In this document: positions 17,367 through 25,588 of the stretch, one piece after another
Numbering within the stretch: the stretch's first letter is position 1
Layout of the letters: each line of letters begins with the position of its first letter
Assembly (NCBI GenBank): GCA_031082125.1
Contig: JAVHLM010000002.1
Span: 1 to 64,000 of the forward strand
DNA length: 64,000 nucleotides
Source: Candidatus Eremiobacterota bacterium
GTDB lineage: Bacteria; Vulcanimicrobiota; CADAWZ01; Ess09-12
Direction: 5' to 3'
Notes under the pieces: generated by a model
The model's database searches: none
Told to the model about the DNA's origin: nothing
What the model saw: only the letters and a program-made list of their open reading frames with translations
Translations under genes and position numbers: made by a program

Positions 17367-18929
17367 CTATATTTTTTTGTAGGCCCGCTGGGTCTGGTTA
17401 TAGATGAGGTCCTGGTTGCTTATGAGCTGCGAGTGCCTGTATTTCACGACGGAGCTCTTCTTTTTCCGGTTTTCTGTGAGCATTGTCGCCACTTCGGGGT
17501 CGCCCTTGAGACCCTGGATGGCAATGTCGCCATCAATGCGGCTCCAGTCGTCAAAGCCCTGCTCAAAGGCCTGCCTGAAGTACTCCTTGGCTTTTTTGTC
17601 GTCGCCATGAAGGGACCAGCAGACGCCCATGCGGTAGGTGATCTCGGCGTCGCCCGGAAAGATGACAAGGGCTTCCTCATACACATGGAGGGCCCTTATG
17701 TACTCCTTGAAATACTCCTCGATCTGGCCGAGGCCCAGGTAGGCGGGGTAATATCGCGATTCCAGGGAGAGGGCATTTTTGAACTGCTCCTCGGCCTTGA
17801 GGATCTGGAAGCGGCGGAAGAGGATCTGTCCCCTGATGTAGGAAATCTCTGGATCGCGGGGACTGGTTTTCTCCTCGAGGGAGAGCTCCTTCTCCGCCTC
17901 TGCCTCCCGGCCTGTTGACAGGTATATGAGGGCCCTGGCCTTGTGCAAGCCGGGAAAGTTCTTCCTGCTCTTTTCCACGAGGTATAGCTCTGCTTCCGCA
18001 TCTCTCCAGCGCTTCTCGTTCATGTAGGCCAGGGCAAGGAGGTAGTGGGCCTCGGGGAGGACAGGGCTGAGGGAGATTGCCTTCTTGAAGGCGTTGACGG
18101 CGTCGTTCTCCCTTGCCATCATGAACTTTGCCCGGCCTATGTTGAGAGCCGTCCAGGCGTTCCTCGGATCGCGCACCATGAGCTTCTCAAAGATGTCCAG
18201 GGCCTCTTCTGTCCGGTTTTTCAGCAGGTAGACCTTCGCCAGGGCATTTTTGGCCTTGAAGTTCTCGGGGTCAAGCTCCAGGACTTTCTCGTAGTTCAGC
18301 GCGGCTTCATTGATGTTTCCGTTGATAAAGGCCACGTTGCCGAGATAAAAGTAGCCGTCCTGAGAGCTTCCGTCAAGCTCCACGGCTTTCCCGAATTCCT
18401 CTTCGGCATTGCGGAGCTTCCCCTGGGTGGCGTAAACCTTGCCGAGCTGCACATGGGCGTCGGCGATGTCGGGATCGAGGTCGATGGCTTTTTCCAGGTC
18501 AGCCTGGGCCTCCTGGGGCTTTTTCTCCTCGAGGAGGAGCATGCCGAGGCCGTAATAGCCCCATGGAAACCGGGGATTGGCCTCGATGCTTTTCTGGAAG
18601 TACTGTCTTTTCTCTTCGCTGCTCTGAAGGCGGCCGTAGAGGTAAAGCCAGGCCGGGTCCCTGGGGCTCTGATCGAGCTTCTCCTTGAATTCCCTCGCGG
18701 CATCGTCCTTTTTCCCCCCGAGGACAAGAAGGTCCTGGTATTTCACCCAGGCCTGGATGTTTTTCCCATAGAGCTCTGTTGACTTTCTTAAAAGGGAGAG
18801 CGCTTCAGGGACATGGCCCTGGCTTTTCTGCACCATGGCCTTCTGGTAAAGATCCTTTGATTTCTGCTTTGCGCTGCTGCACCCGATGCATACCATTGCA
18901 AGGAGGAGAAGAAAGGCCCACTTTCTCAA
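17367..18929 (-). CDS. TPR-repeat lipoprotein
   Basis: 520 residues from TTG 18929 (GGGATG upstream). The signal peptide ends in MVCIGC, a lipobox with Cys17. Most of the chain is tandem tetratricopeptide repeats, about ten or more, with units such as AWLYLYGRLQ, WGYYGLGMLLLEEKKPQEAQ and AHVQLGKVYATQGKLRNAEEEF. TPR lipoproteins act as envelope assembly scaffolds, for example for pili or outer-membrane machines. It is divergent from the subtilase gene at 19140 with a shared regulatory region. Confidence 0.87.
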   Translation of the reverse strand: MRKWAFLLLLAMVCIGCSSAKQKSKDLYQKAMVQKSQGHVPEALSLLRKSTELYGKNIQAWVKYQDLLVLGGKKDDAAREFKEKLDQSPRDPAWLYLYGRLQSSEEKRQYFQKSIEANPRFPWGYYGLGMLLLEEKKPQEAQADLEKAIDLDPDIADAHVQLGKVYATQGKLRNAEEEFGKAVELDGSSQDGYFYLGNVAFINGNINEAALNYEKVLELDPENFKAKNALAKVYLLKNRTEEALDIFEKLMVRDPRNAWTALNIGRAKFMMARENDAVNAFKKAISLSPVLPEAHYLLALAYMNEKRWRDAEAELYLVEKSRKNFPGLHKARALIYLSTGREAEAEKELSLEEKTSPRDPEISYIRGQILFRRFQILKAEEQFKNALSLESRYYPAYLGLGQIEEYFKEYIRALHVYEEALVIFPGDAEITYRMGVCWSLHGDDKKAKEYFRQAFEQGFDDWSRIDGDIAIQGLKGDPEVATMLTENRKKKSSVVKYRHSQLISNQDLIYNQTQRAYKKI

Positions 18930-19016
18930 GATGATACATCCCTTTCTTGGTGATAAAGTGTGGAAGAGTTCTGTGGAAAACAGCTTTTTCCTCTTTTATC
19001 GGCGCAGGGTATGGCG

Positions 19017-19086
19017 GGATGTTAACAAAATGGTAACATCCTCTTGGGGCCTTTCTCTTGACCGGTAAGGGCAACAATGATATTCT
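19017..19086 (+). promoter_or_regulatory. Promoter with 11-bp direct-repeat box upstream of subtilase gene
   Basis: The core promoter is TTGACC (19058-19063), 17 bp, TATTCT (19081-19086). Upstream lies TTAACA (19022-19027), 5 bp, GTAACA (19033-19038), a direct repeat of 11-bp period like sites for OmpR/PhoB-type regulators. The same bases also form an inverted repeat GGATGTTA (19017-19024) / TAACATCC (19034-19041), so an alternative dimer site is possible. It lies between divergent genes. Confidence 0.55.
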
Positions 19087-19139
19087 AAATAGGGGGGGTG
19101 TCTCGCAGAACCTGATGAAGGAGGAAGGGCACAGGTAAA

Positions 19140-20585
19140 ATGCAGATAGACAGAACGCACTCATCAACGCCGATCTCATCGAAGCAGCTTTCGCCCAAAA
19201 AAGAACCGGCCTCCCCATCAGGGGAGTCTTCACCTGCTCCTGCAGATGTGGTGCTCTTCTCGGCAGGGGATCTGACGCCCAAGGGTAAACTGCCCGTCAT
19301 TCTTTCGTCGGTAACCCCTGAGGACAAGAAACAGCTCGAAAAACTCCTCAAGGAGAAATATAACGGCCGCATCACCTCTGAGATTCCCCTCGTCAACGGC
19401 TATACCGTTGAGATAAATCCCTCCAAGATGCGGCAGTTCATCAGCGCCCTTCCCGCCCATGTGGGGGTAAGCCTTGACAGCAAGATCAAATTCCCCGATC
19501 CCCAGGTCGTCATTGCAAGCCACGTCAAGGGGGGCAGTGACGAAGAGAAGAATGTCTATCTCCAGACTTACAAGCTCGACAAGATATGGGACAAGGGCAT
19601 CACCGGCAAGGGTGTGGGCGTTTGTGTCATTGATTCTGGCATTTTTCCCCACGAGGATTTTGGAGACCGCATCGTGGGATGGAAAGACATGTCCTCGAAG
19701 AGCGGCAAAGAGGCCTACGATCCCTTCGGTCATGGCACTCATGTCTCGGGGATCGTGGCAGGAAGCGGCAAGGCCTCGGAAGGAAAGATCAAGGGCGTGG
19801 CCCCCGATGCAAGCCTGGTGGGAGTGAGGATCACCTCGGTGTCAGAAGCCATCAAGGGGCTCCAGTGGGCGATAGAGAACAGGGAGAAGTATGGCATCAA
19901 GGTGATCAACATGTCCCTTGGTGATTATGCCCTCAAGAGCTACAAGGACGATCCCTGGGCTCAGGCCGCAGAAAAAGCCGTAGAAGCGGGAATGGTGGTA
20001 GTCGTGGCGGCGGGAAATGAAGGCCCCGGCGCTTCAACGATAAGCACTCCCGGCACAGATCCCATGGTTATCACGGTGGGATCCATCGACGACAAGAAGA
20101 CCATCCAGACAAAAGATGACACCATCGCCGACTCTTCAAGCAGGGGTCCTACCTCGCAGGACAAGCTCACCAAGCCTGACGTGCTTGCGCCAGGTGTTGC
20201 CATACTCTCGACGCTCTCTCCCGGCTCGACCCTCGACATGCCCGAGATACCCCATGTGGGCGACAAGTATATCTCCTTCAACGGCACTTCCATGGCGACT
20301 CCCATAGTAGCGGGGCTCTGCGCCCTGATGCTCCAGGCAAATCCGAGTCTCACCCATGAGCAGATCAAGGAGATTCTCCGCTCCACTGCCGACAAGCTCC
20401 CCTCTCTTGAAGAAAACACCCAGGGCATGGGAAGAATTGACGCTGTTGAGGCTCTCAAAAAGGCAGAGGAGCTCAAGAAGCCCGAAGCGCTTGATAAGCC
20501 TACGGGCAAGAAGGTAGCCTCCCACAGGAAGAACTCCAAGGCTCTTGATGATGCCCTTTCAAACGGTGGCTGGCTCATCTCCTGA
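19140..20585 (+). CDS. Subtilisin-like serine protease (S8) with I9 propeptide and no signal peptide
   Basis: 481 residues. The leader (1-45, motif ADVVLFS with Asp36) is disordered and not hydrophobic. Residues about 50-118 form an I9-type propeptide with the NGYTVEINP core. The peptidase domain has the full triad Asp165 (VIDSG), His198 (HGTHVSG) and Ser384 (NGTSMATP), with oxyanion Asn293 (AAGNEGP). The last 35 residues are Lys-rich and then end without a further domain. With no Sec signal, the route out of the cytoplasm, if any, must be another one; the leader is shared with other proteins in the window. The gene has its own promoter. Confidence 0.9.
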   Translation: MQIDRTHSSTPISSKQLSPKKEPASPSGESSPAPADVVLFSAGDLTPKGKLPVILSSVTPEDKKQLEKLLKEKYNGRITSEIPLVNGYTVEINPSKMRQFISALPAHVGVSLDSKIKFPDPQVVIASHVKGGSDEEKNVYLQTYKLDKIWDKGITGKGVGVCVIDSGIFPHEDFGDRIVGWKDMSSKSGKEAYDPFGHGTHVSGIVAGSGKASEGKIKGVAPDASLVGVRITSVSEAIKGLQWAIENREKYGIKVINMSLGDYALKSYKDDPWAQAAEKAVEAGMVVVVAAGNEGPGASTISTPGTDPMVITVGSIDDKKTIQTKDDTIADSSSRGPTSQDKLTKPDVLAPGVAILSTLSPGSTLDMPEIPHVGDKYISFNGTSMATPIVAGLCALMLQANPSLTHEQIKEILRSTADKLPSLEENTQGMGRIDAVEALKKAEELKKPEALDKPTGKKVASHRKNSKALDDALSNGGWLIS

Positions 20586-20690
20586 GAGGGTCCGCAAAAA
20601 GGATTTTCCGCCCTGATCACGTATTCTTATAATCCTGTCTTTGCCCCTGCGGCCCAGGGGCTTGCAAAATTCTCACAGGCGGTCGGTACG

Positions 20691-20972
20691 ATGGAATGGG
20701 TCTTTGACGAGGGCAAGAATGTGTGGAACCTTATGGACGGGACTTCCATAGCGGCAAGGATTTTCATCAAGGAGAAGCCCGATCAGAAGAATGCCTTTCA
20801 TGCCAAGTCGCTCATCTCTCTCGTCTATACAGGGGGAAAGACCTTTTCCCGCCTCTCGAGGAAGCACAAGGAGTGGAAGGCCCAGAACAGGAAGTTTCAC
20901 ACCCGTGCCGAGATGGAGCGGTATCTCGAGGCAAAAAAGAAGGCTGTCCAGGATTATATCGAGCGGATATAG
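20691..20972 (+). CDS. Small protein of unknown function
   Basis: 93 residues, not recognised. It is charged and mostly helical in the second half (KKKAVQDYIERI end), with an N-terminal FDEGKNVWNLMDGTS segment. The reading frame stays open and plausible upstream to about 20613 (CTG, after AAAAAGG), which would add about 26 residues, so the start is unsure. It lies just after the subtilase and may share its transcript. Its stop overlaps the -35 of the tRNA-Leu promoter. Confidence 0.5.
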   Translation: MEWVFDEGKNVWNLMDGTSIAARIFIKEKPDQKNAFHAKSLISLVYTGGKTFSRLSRKHKEWKAQNRKFHTRAEMERYLEAKKKAVQDYIERI

Positions 20973-20998
20973 ACAAGGGCCGCCTTTCATGCTACAAT
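20970..20998 (+). promoter_or_regulatory. Promoter of tRNA-Leu
   Basis: TAGACA (20970-20975), 17 bp, TACAAT (20993-20998), placed 15 bp before the tRNA 5' end. It overlaps the end of the preceding gene. Confidence 0.6.
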
Positions 20999-21013
20999 AG
21001 GAATCGCCAGAAC

Positions 21014-21096
21014 GCGGAAGTGGTGGAATGGCAGACGCGCTGGGTTCAGGGTCCAGTGTCCGAAAGGGCGTGTGGGTTCAAATCCCACCTTCCGCA
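21014..21096 (+). tRNA. tRNA-Leu(CAG)
   Basis: An 83-nt class II tRNA with acceptor GCGGAAG / CTTCCGC, anticodon loop TTCAGGG (CAG) and a variable arm. The T-arm GTGGGTTCAAATCCCAC is canonical. CCA is not encoded. Confidence 0.92.
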
Positions 21097-21107
21097 CTCA
21101 AGAAACC

Positions 21108-21279
21108 CCGTGGTGGGAGATCGCCGCGGGGTTACTCATCTCGGGCCCCCTTGCCGGCGCTGCCGCTGGAGCCTTTATCTCAGGCGTGTGCTCGGTAATC
21201 AAGAATATCAGGAAGATGGAGAGAGACGAGATTCCCAAGACCTGGGGATCAATGTTTTCTCCCACACCATGCCATAATG
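21108..21279 (+). pseudogene. Possible glycine-zipper gene fragment after tRNA-Leu
   Basis: An open frame directly after the tRNA encodes a WWEIAAGLL segment and then a glycine zipper (GPLAGAAAGAFISG) and a charged tail. It resembles the hydrophobic core of the glycine-zipper family at 34.9-39.7 kb. No start codon or ribosome site precedes it, and a terminator at 21280 sits inside the frame, so it looks like a remnant. Chance similarity is not excluded. Confidence 0.3.
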
Positions 21280-21308
21280 CAGGAGCATCTTCAGTGCTCC
21301 TGTTTTTT
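21280..21308 (+). terminator. Rho-independent terminator
   Basis: Stem CAGGAGCA (21280-21287) pairs with TGCTCCTG (21295-21302), followed by six T. It probably ends the tRNA-Leu transcript and separates it from the histidine kinase gene. Confidence 0.82.
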
Positions 21309-21406
21309 ATGTTCCGCTCCCTGGAAGAGAGCAGGGAAATCTGCCACGAGGAAGGAAGAAGTGAGCCCCAGGCGAATTCTATCCTCAAAAGGCAGAAGGA
21401 TGCTCC

Positions 21407-23104
21407 ATGAAACAGAAAATTCTCATAGTGGAAGATGATCGCACCGTTGCGGAACTTGTGGGAGAGATACTTACGGTCCTTGGGTACGAGGTAGTGCTTG
21501 TGACCCAGGCCTTTGAAGAGGTCTTCGGGCGCATAGAAAGGGAAAACCCCGATCTTGTCATTATAGACATCGTGCTGGGCCACGGTCGTCTCGACGGGAT
21601 AGAAATTGCGCGCCGCCTCAAGGAGCACCACATGGCCCCCTTTGTCTTCTTTACCGGATATACCGAGGATGCCCTGCTGGCGAGGGCGAAAGAGACTGAG
21701 CCCCTCGGCTACTTTGTGAAGCCCTTCAAGGCGGAGGAGATCAAGGTCCTTGTGGAGACAGCTCTTTTCAAGGCAAAGGCAGAGAAAGAGCGCCGGTTGA
21801 TTGAGCGTGAGATCACCCGGAGGCTCCAGTTCGAAAAGACTGTCTCGGTGATCTCGTCGCGGTTCATAGGCATCAACAACATCAATGAGTCAATTGAAAG
21901 CTCTCTCAGGGATATCGGAACTGTCAGGCAGGCGAACAGGGCTTATCTTTTCCTCTTCAACAATGAGGGGACCCACATGGACAACACGCATGAGTGGTGC
22001 GCCGAGGGCATCGCCTCTCAGAAGGAGATGCTCAGGAACCTTCCTGTGGCCATGTTCGGGTGGAGCCTCAAGCAGCTTGCCACCGGCGAAGCCGTCCACA
22101 TCAAGTCGCCCTCGGGCATTCCTGAAGAGGCCCGAGATGAGAAAAAGCTCATCGAGAGCAGGCATATCAAGTCGCTCCTCATTTTTCCCCTCTTCATCGG
22201 GGGAGTGCTCTCGGGGCTCATCGGCTTTGAGGGCAGCCATCACACCAAGGAGTGGACCGACGATGACGTGGCTATTCTCCGCGTGGGCTCAGATGTCATC
22301 GGCAGGGCCATCCAGTTCCACAGGGCCCAGCAGGAATTGGAAAAGCACCGTTTTCACCTTGAGGAGCTCGTAGAGACAAGGACCAAGGAGCTCAAGGACT
22401 CACTCCGTGAGAAGGAGCTTCTCCTCAAGGAGCTCCATCACCGCGTGAAGAACAACATGCAGGTCATCTCAAGCCTTCTCAGCCTCCAGGGGAGAGGCTC
22501 GTCGCATCCCGAGGTGGCGGTCTTTGTCCAGGAGAGCCAGAACAGGATCAGGGCCATGGCCCTTCTCCATGAAAAGCTGTACCACATGGAGAGCATGACC
22601 CGGATCGATCCCCGGGACTACATCAAGGAACTCGTGCAGTCCCTTTTCAGAGTCTATTTTCCCATAGGGAATAAAATTACCTCCCACATTGAGATAGAGG
22701 ATCTTGCCCTGGGAGTGTCGAGCGCCATTGCCTGCGGCCTCATTATCAACGAGCTGGTGCTGAACGCCATCAAGTATGCCTTCCCCGGAGACAGGAAGGG
22801 AAAGGTGACCGTGCGGCTGCTGCGAAGGGAAGAGAACACACTTGAGCTCACCGTGGGCGATGACGGCGTGGGAATATCGCAGCCCCGGAGCATCGAGGAC
22901 CCTGAGAGCCTGGGCCTTGAGCTTGTGAAGCTCATCGCCGAGGAGCAGCTTGAAGGCAAGGTGCGCTGCGAGACCGAGGGAGGCACGACCTTCATCATCA
23001 CTTTCCCCGAGGCAGCTCCCGCGCCGCCGCCGAAAGCTTCTGCGGCTCCCGGTGATAGTTCCGGCAGCGAAGGAGCCGACGAAAATCTCGTGGCCCGCTC
23101 ATAG
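21407..23104 (+). CDS. Receiver-GAF-histidine kinase (HisKA_2 type)
   Basis: 565 residues. The order is reversed from classical kinases: a receiver domain first (1-125; Glu9-Asp11 cluster, Asp54, KPF), then a GAF domain (about 150-305), a coiled coil and a HisKA_2 dimerisation box with ELHHRVKNN (His344/His345), and a HATPase_c domain with N-box (NELVLNAIKYAF) and G1 box (DDGVGI). The Ala/Pro-rich tail is disordered. HisKA_2 kinases often answer light, nitrogen or general stress signals. ATG 21407 has AAGGATG upstream. Its 3' end overlaps leuS by 6 bp in convergent orientation. Confidence 0.9.
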   Translation: MKQKILIVEDDRTVAELVGEILTVLGYEVVLVTQAFEEVFGRIERENPDLVIIDIVLGHGRLDGIEIARRLKEHHMAPFVFFTGYTEDALLARAKETEPLGYFVKPFKAEEIKVLVETALFKAKAEKERRLIEREITRRLQFEKTVSVISSRFIGINNINESIESSLRDIGTVRQANRAYLFLFNNEGTHMDNTHEWCAEGIASQKEMLRNLPVAMFGWSLKQLATGEAVHIKSPSGIPEEARDEKKLIESRHIKSLLIFPLFIGGVLSGLIGFEGSHHTKEWTDDDVAILRVGSDVIGRAIQFHRAQQELEKHRFHLEELVETRTKELKDSLREKELLLKELHHRVKNNMQVISSLLSLQGRGSSHPEVAVFVQESQNRIRAMALLHEKLYHMESMTRIDPRDYIKELVQSLFRVYFPIGNKITSHIEIEDLALGVSSAIACGLIINELVLNAIKYAFPGDRKGKVTVRLLRREENTLELTVGDDGVGISQPRSIEDPESLGLELVKLIAEEQLEGKVRCETEGGTTFIITFPEAAPAPPPKASAAPGDSSGSEGADENLVARS

Positions 23105-25549
23105 CACGATATTCACGAGCTTTCCCTTCACGGTGATGACTTTTTTCGGCTCTTTTCCTGCAAGGAGAGTGCTGACTGAGGCAAGGGCCGCTCTCTCCAT
23201 CTCCTCGACGCCCGTGTCCTGGGCGATGACGAGACGCTCCCTCACCTTCCCGTTCACCTGTATCACGATGGTTATCATGTCGCGGCTCAGGAGTTCTTCG
23301 TCATAAGAGGGCCAGGGGCTCCTGAAGATGGACTCCCTGTTACCCATGTGCTCCCAGAACTCCTCTCCAAGGTGCGGAGCAAAAGGTGCGATGAGGAGGG
23401 CAAGCCTTTTCATCGCGAAGGCCTTGACACTGTCAGGCTCCTGTAAGCCCTCCACCAGGGGGAAGAATTCCATCATGGCGGCAATGGCCGTGTTAAAGTG
23501 GAACCGCTCAATATCCTCGGAAACCTTTTTGGTAAGCCTGTGGGTGGCTATCATGAGCTTTTGCGCTTCGCTGTCGAGGCTATCAAAGGCCGGGAGGGGC
23601 TCTTCCCTGAACAAGTCTTCTCCCGTTTCCATGAAGAAGCTGTAGAGGCGCGTCACAAAGCGCTTTACTCCCACGATGAAATTGTCGCTCCAGAGGACCT
23701 CCTTGTCAGAGGGCGAGGCGAAGAACATGGCAAGCCGTGACACATCCACGCCTGACTCCTCGATGAGCCTCACAGGCGAGACGACATTCCCCTTGGACTT
23801 GGACATGATGTCGCCCTTCTCGTCGAGGACCATCCCATGGTTGAAGAGGCGCAGCGTCGGTTCGTCGTAGGGGACCCACCCCTTGTCCTCGAGGAACTTG
23901 TTGAAGAACCGGAAGTAAATCAGGTGGCCGCATGCATGCTCGCTTCCCCCGATATAGAGGTCCACGGGAAGCCAGGTTTTCACCTTCTCCCTGTCAAAGG
24001 GAGCCGATTCGTTATGGGGATCGGCATAGCGCAGATAATACCATGAAGAGCACATGAATGTATCAAGGGTGTCAGGGTCTCTCCGGGCATCGCGGCCGCA
24101 GGCAGGGCATTTTGTCCTGATATAGTCCTGGCAGTCCTCAAGGGGCGAGCGGCCCTTGGGGACAAAATCAATGTCGCCCCTGGGGAGAAGGACGGGCAGA
24201 TCCTTTTCTGGGACCGGCACGGTGCCGCATTTATCGCAGTGTATGATGGGAATGGGAGCGCCCCAGTAGCGCTGCCGGGAGACGAGCCAGTCCCTCAGGC
24301 GGTAGTTGATGGTTCTCATTCCCGCGCCCTTCTCCTCGACGGCGAGGGAGACCGCGGAGATCCCGTCCGGTGAGGGGATGCCGCTGAAATTCCCCGAGTG
24401 GGTCATCACCCCCTCGTTTACGTAGGCCTCTTCCATGGTGGCGGCGTCGAGGCGCTCCCCTGGAGGCTCGATGACGACCTTGAGGGGAATGCCGTACTTC
24501 TTCGCGAAGAGAAAGTCCCTCTGGTCATGGGCAGGGACTCCCATCACGATGCCTGTACCATAGGAGGCCAGCACGTAGTCGGCTATCCAAAGCTCTATAT
24601 GGTCGCCCGACATGGGATTTATGGCGTAGGAGCCTGAGAAGACCCCGTCCTTTTCGCCTACCGTGGAGGTCCTGTCAATCTCCTTCTTGAGCTGGCTCTT
24701 GTTGATATACTCCAGGACTGCGCCCTCCTGGGGCGTTCCCTTTACAAGCTCTTTCGCAAGGGGATGCTCAGGTGCCATTGCCATGAAGGTGACGCCGTAA
24801 AGAGTGTCAGGCCTCGTGGTGAAGACTGAGACCTTATGGGGGGAGTCCTTGAGGGGAAAATCAATCTGGAGGCCCTCACTTCTCCCTATCCAGTTGCGCT
24901 GCATGGCCACGATGTTCTCGGGCCACCCCTCAAGGGTGTCGAGGCCTTCCAGGAGCCTGTCGGCATAATCGGTGATCCTGAGAAACCACTGGACAAGGTC
25001 TTTTTTGGTCACCTCGTTGCTGCAGCGCCAGCAGAGGCCGTTTATCACCTGCTCGTTGGCAAGGACTGTCTTGCAGTCGGGGCACCAGTTGGCCAGGGAC
25101 TTCGCCTGGTAGGCCAGTCCCGCATTGAAGAACTGCAGGAACATCCATTGCGTCCATTTATAGTAGTCGGGAAGGCACGTGATCACCTCCCTTGACCAGT
25201 CGTAGCTTATTCCCAGCCGCTTGAGAGTGGATCTTGAGACGCTTATATTCCTGAGGGTCCATTCCTCAGGGTCCACTCCGGCCTTGATGGCCGCCCCCTC
25301 GGCAGGGAGCCCGAAAGCGTCCCACCCGAAGGGGTGGAGGAGATCGTAGCCTTCCATCATCTTGTGGCGGGCTATGACATCTCCGATGGAGTAATTCCTG
25401 AAATGCCCCATGTGGATGTCGCCCGACGGGTAGGCGAACATGACCAGCAGGTAATATTTCTTCCGCGGCGCTTCACTGGTGCGGAACAAGCCGGTGCTTT
25501 CCCATTTTTCCTGCCATTTTTTCTCAAGCTGTGCAAAGTCGTAGCCCAT
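23099..25549 (-). CDS. leuS: Leucyl-tRNA synthetase
   Basis: 816 residues, normal for bacterial LeuRS. The class I signatures are HMGH (46-49) after YPSGDI and MSKS (582-585) followed by KGN. The CP1 editing insertion (about 220-400) has a threonine-rich motif (FTTRPDTLYG) and a conserved Asp pocket (GTGIVMGVPAHDQRD). Zinc-like Cys pairs CPDC/CWRC near residue 160 and CDKC/CPAC near 445-480 are visible. ATG 25549 follows AAGGAG. It is 39 bp downstream of alaS, so both are likely one operon. Confidence 0.97.
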   Translation of the reverse strand: MGYDFAQLEKKWQEKWESTGLFRTSEAPRKKYYLLVMFAYPSGDIHMGHFRNYSIGDVIARHKMMEGYDLLHPFGWDAFGLPAEGAAIKAGVDPEEWTLRNISVSRSTLKRLGISYDWSREVITCLPDYYKWTQWMFLQFFNAGLAYQAKSLANWCPDCKTVLANEQVINGLCWRCSNEVTKKDLVQWFLRITDYADRLLEGLDTLEGWPENIVAMQRNWIGRSEGLQIDFPLKDSPHKVSVFTTRPDTLYGVTFMAMAPEHPLAKELVKGTPQEGAVLEYINKSQLKKEIDRTSTVGEKDGVFSGSYAINPMSGDHIELWIADYVLASYGTGIVMGVPAHDQRDFLFAKKYGIPLKVVIEPPGERLDAATMEEAYVNEGVMTHSGNFSGIPSPDGISAVSLAVEEKGAGMRTINYRLRDWLVSRQRYWGAPIPIIHCDKCGTVPVPEKDLPVLLPRGDIDFVPKGRSPLEDCQDYIRTKCPACGRDARRDPDTLDTFMCSSWYYLRYADPHNESAPFDREKVKTWLPVDLYIGGSEHACGHLIYFRFFNKFLEDKGWVPYDEPTLRLFNHGMVLDEKGDIMSKSKGNVVSPVRLIEESGVDVSRLAMFFASPSDKEVLWSDNFIVGVKRFVTRLYSFFMETGEDLFREEPLPAFDSLDSEAQKLMIATHRLTKKVSEDIERFHFNTAIAAMMEFFPLVEGLQEPDSVKAFAMKRLALLIAPFAPHLGEEFWEHMGNRESIFRSPWPSYDEELLSRDMITIVIQVNGKVRERLVIAQDTGVEEMERAALASVSTLLAGKEPKKVITVKGKLVNIVL

Positions 25550-25588
25550 GTTGTTTCTCCTTACCTTATGTCGTGACCGGGGTCAGGC

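Noticed and set aside
21072-21410. 112-codon frame starting inside tRNA-Leu
   Set aside because: Its start is within the tRNA and it runs through a terminator; only the zipper-like middle is kept as a possible remnant.
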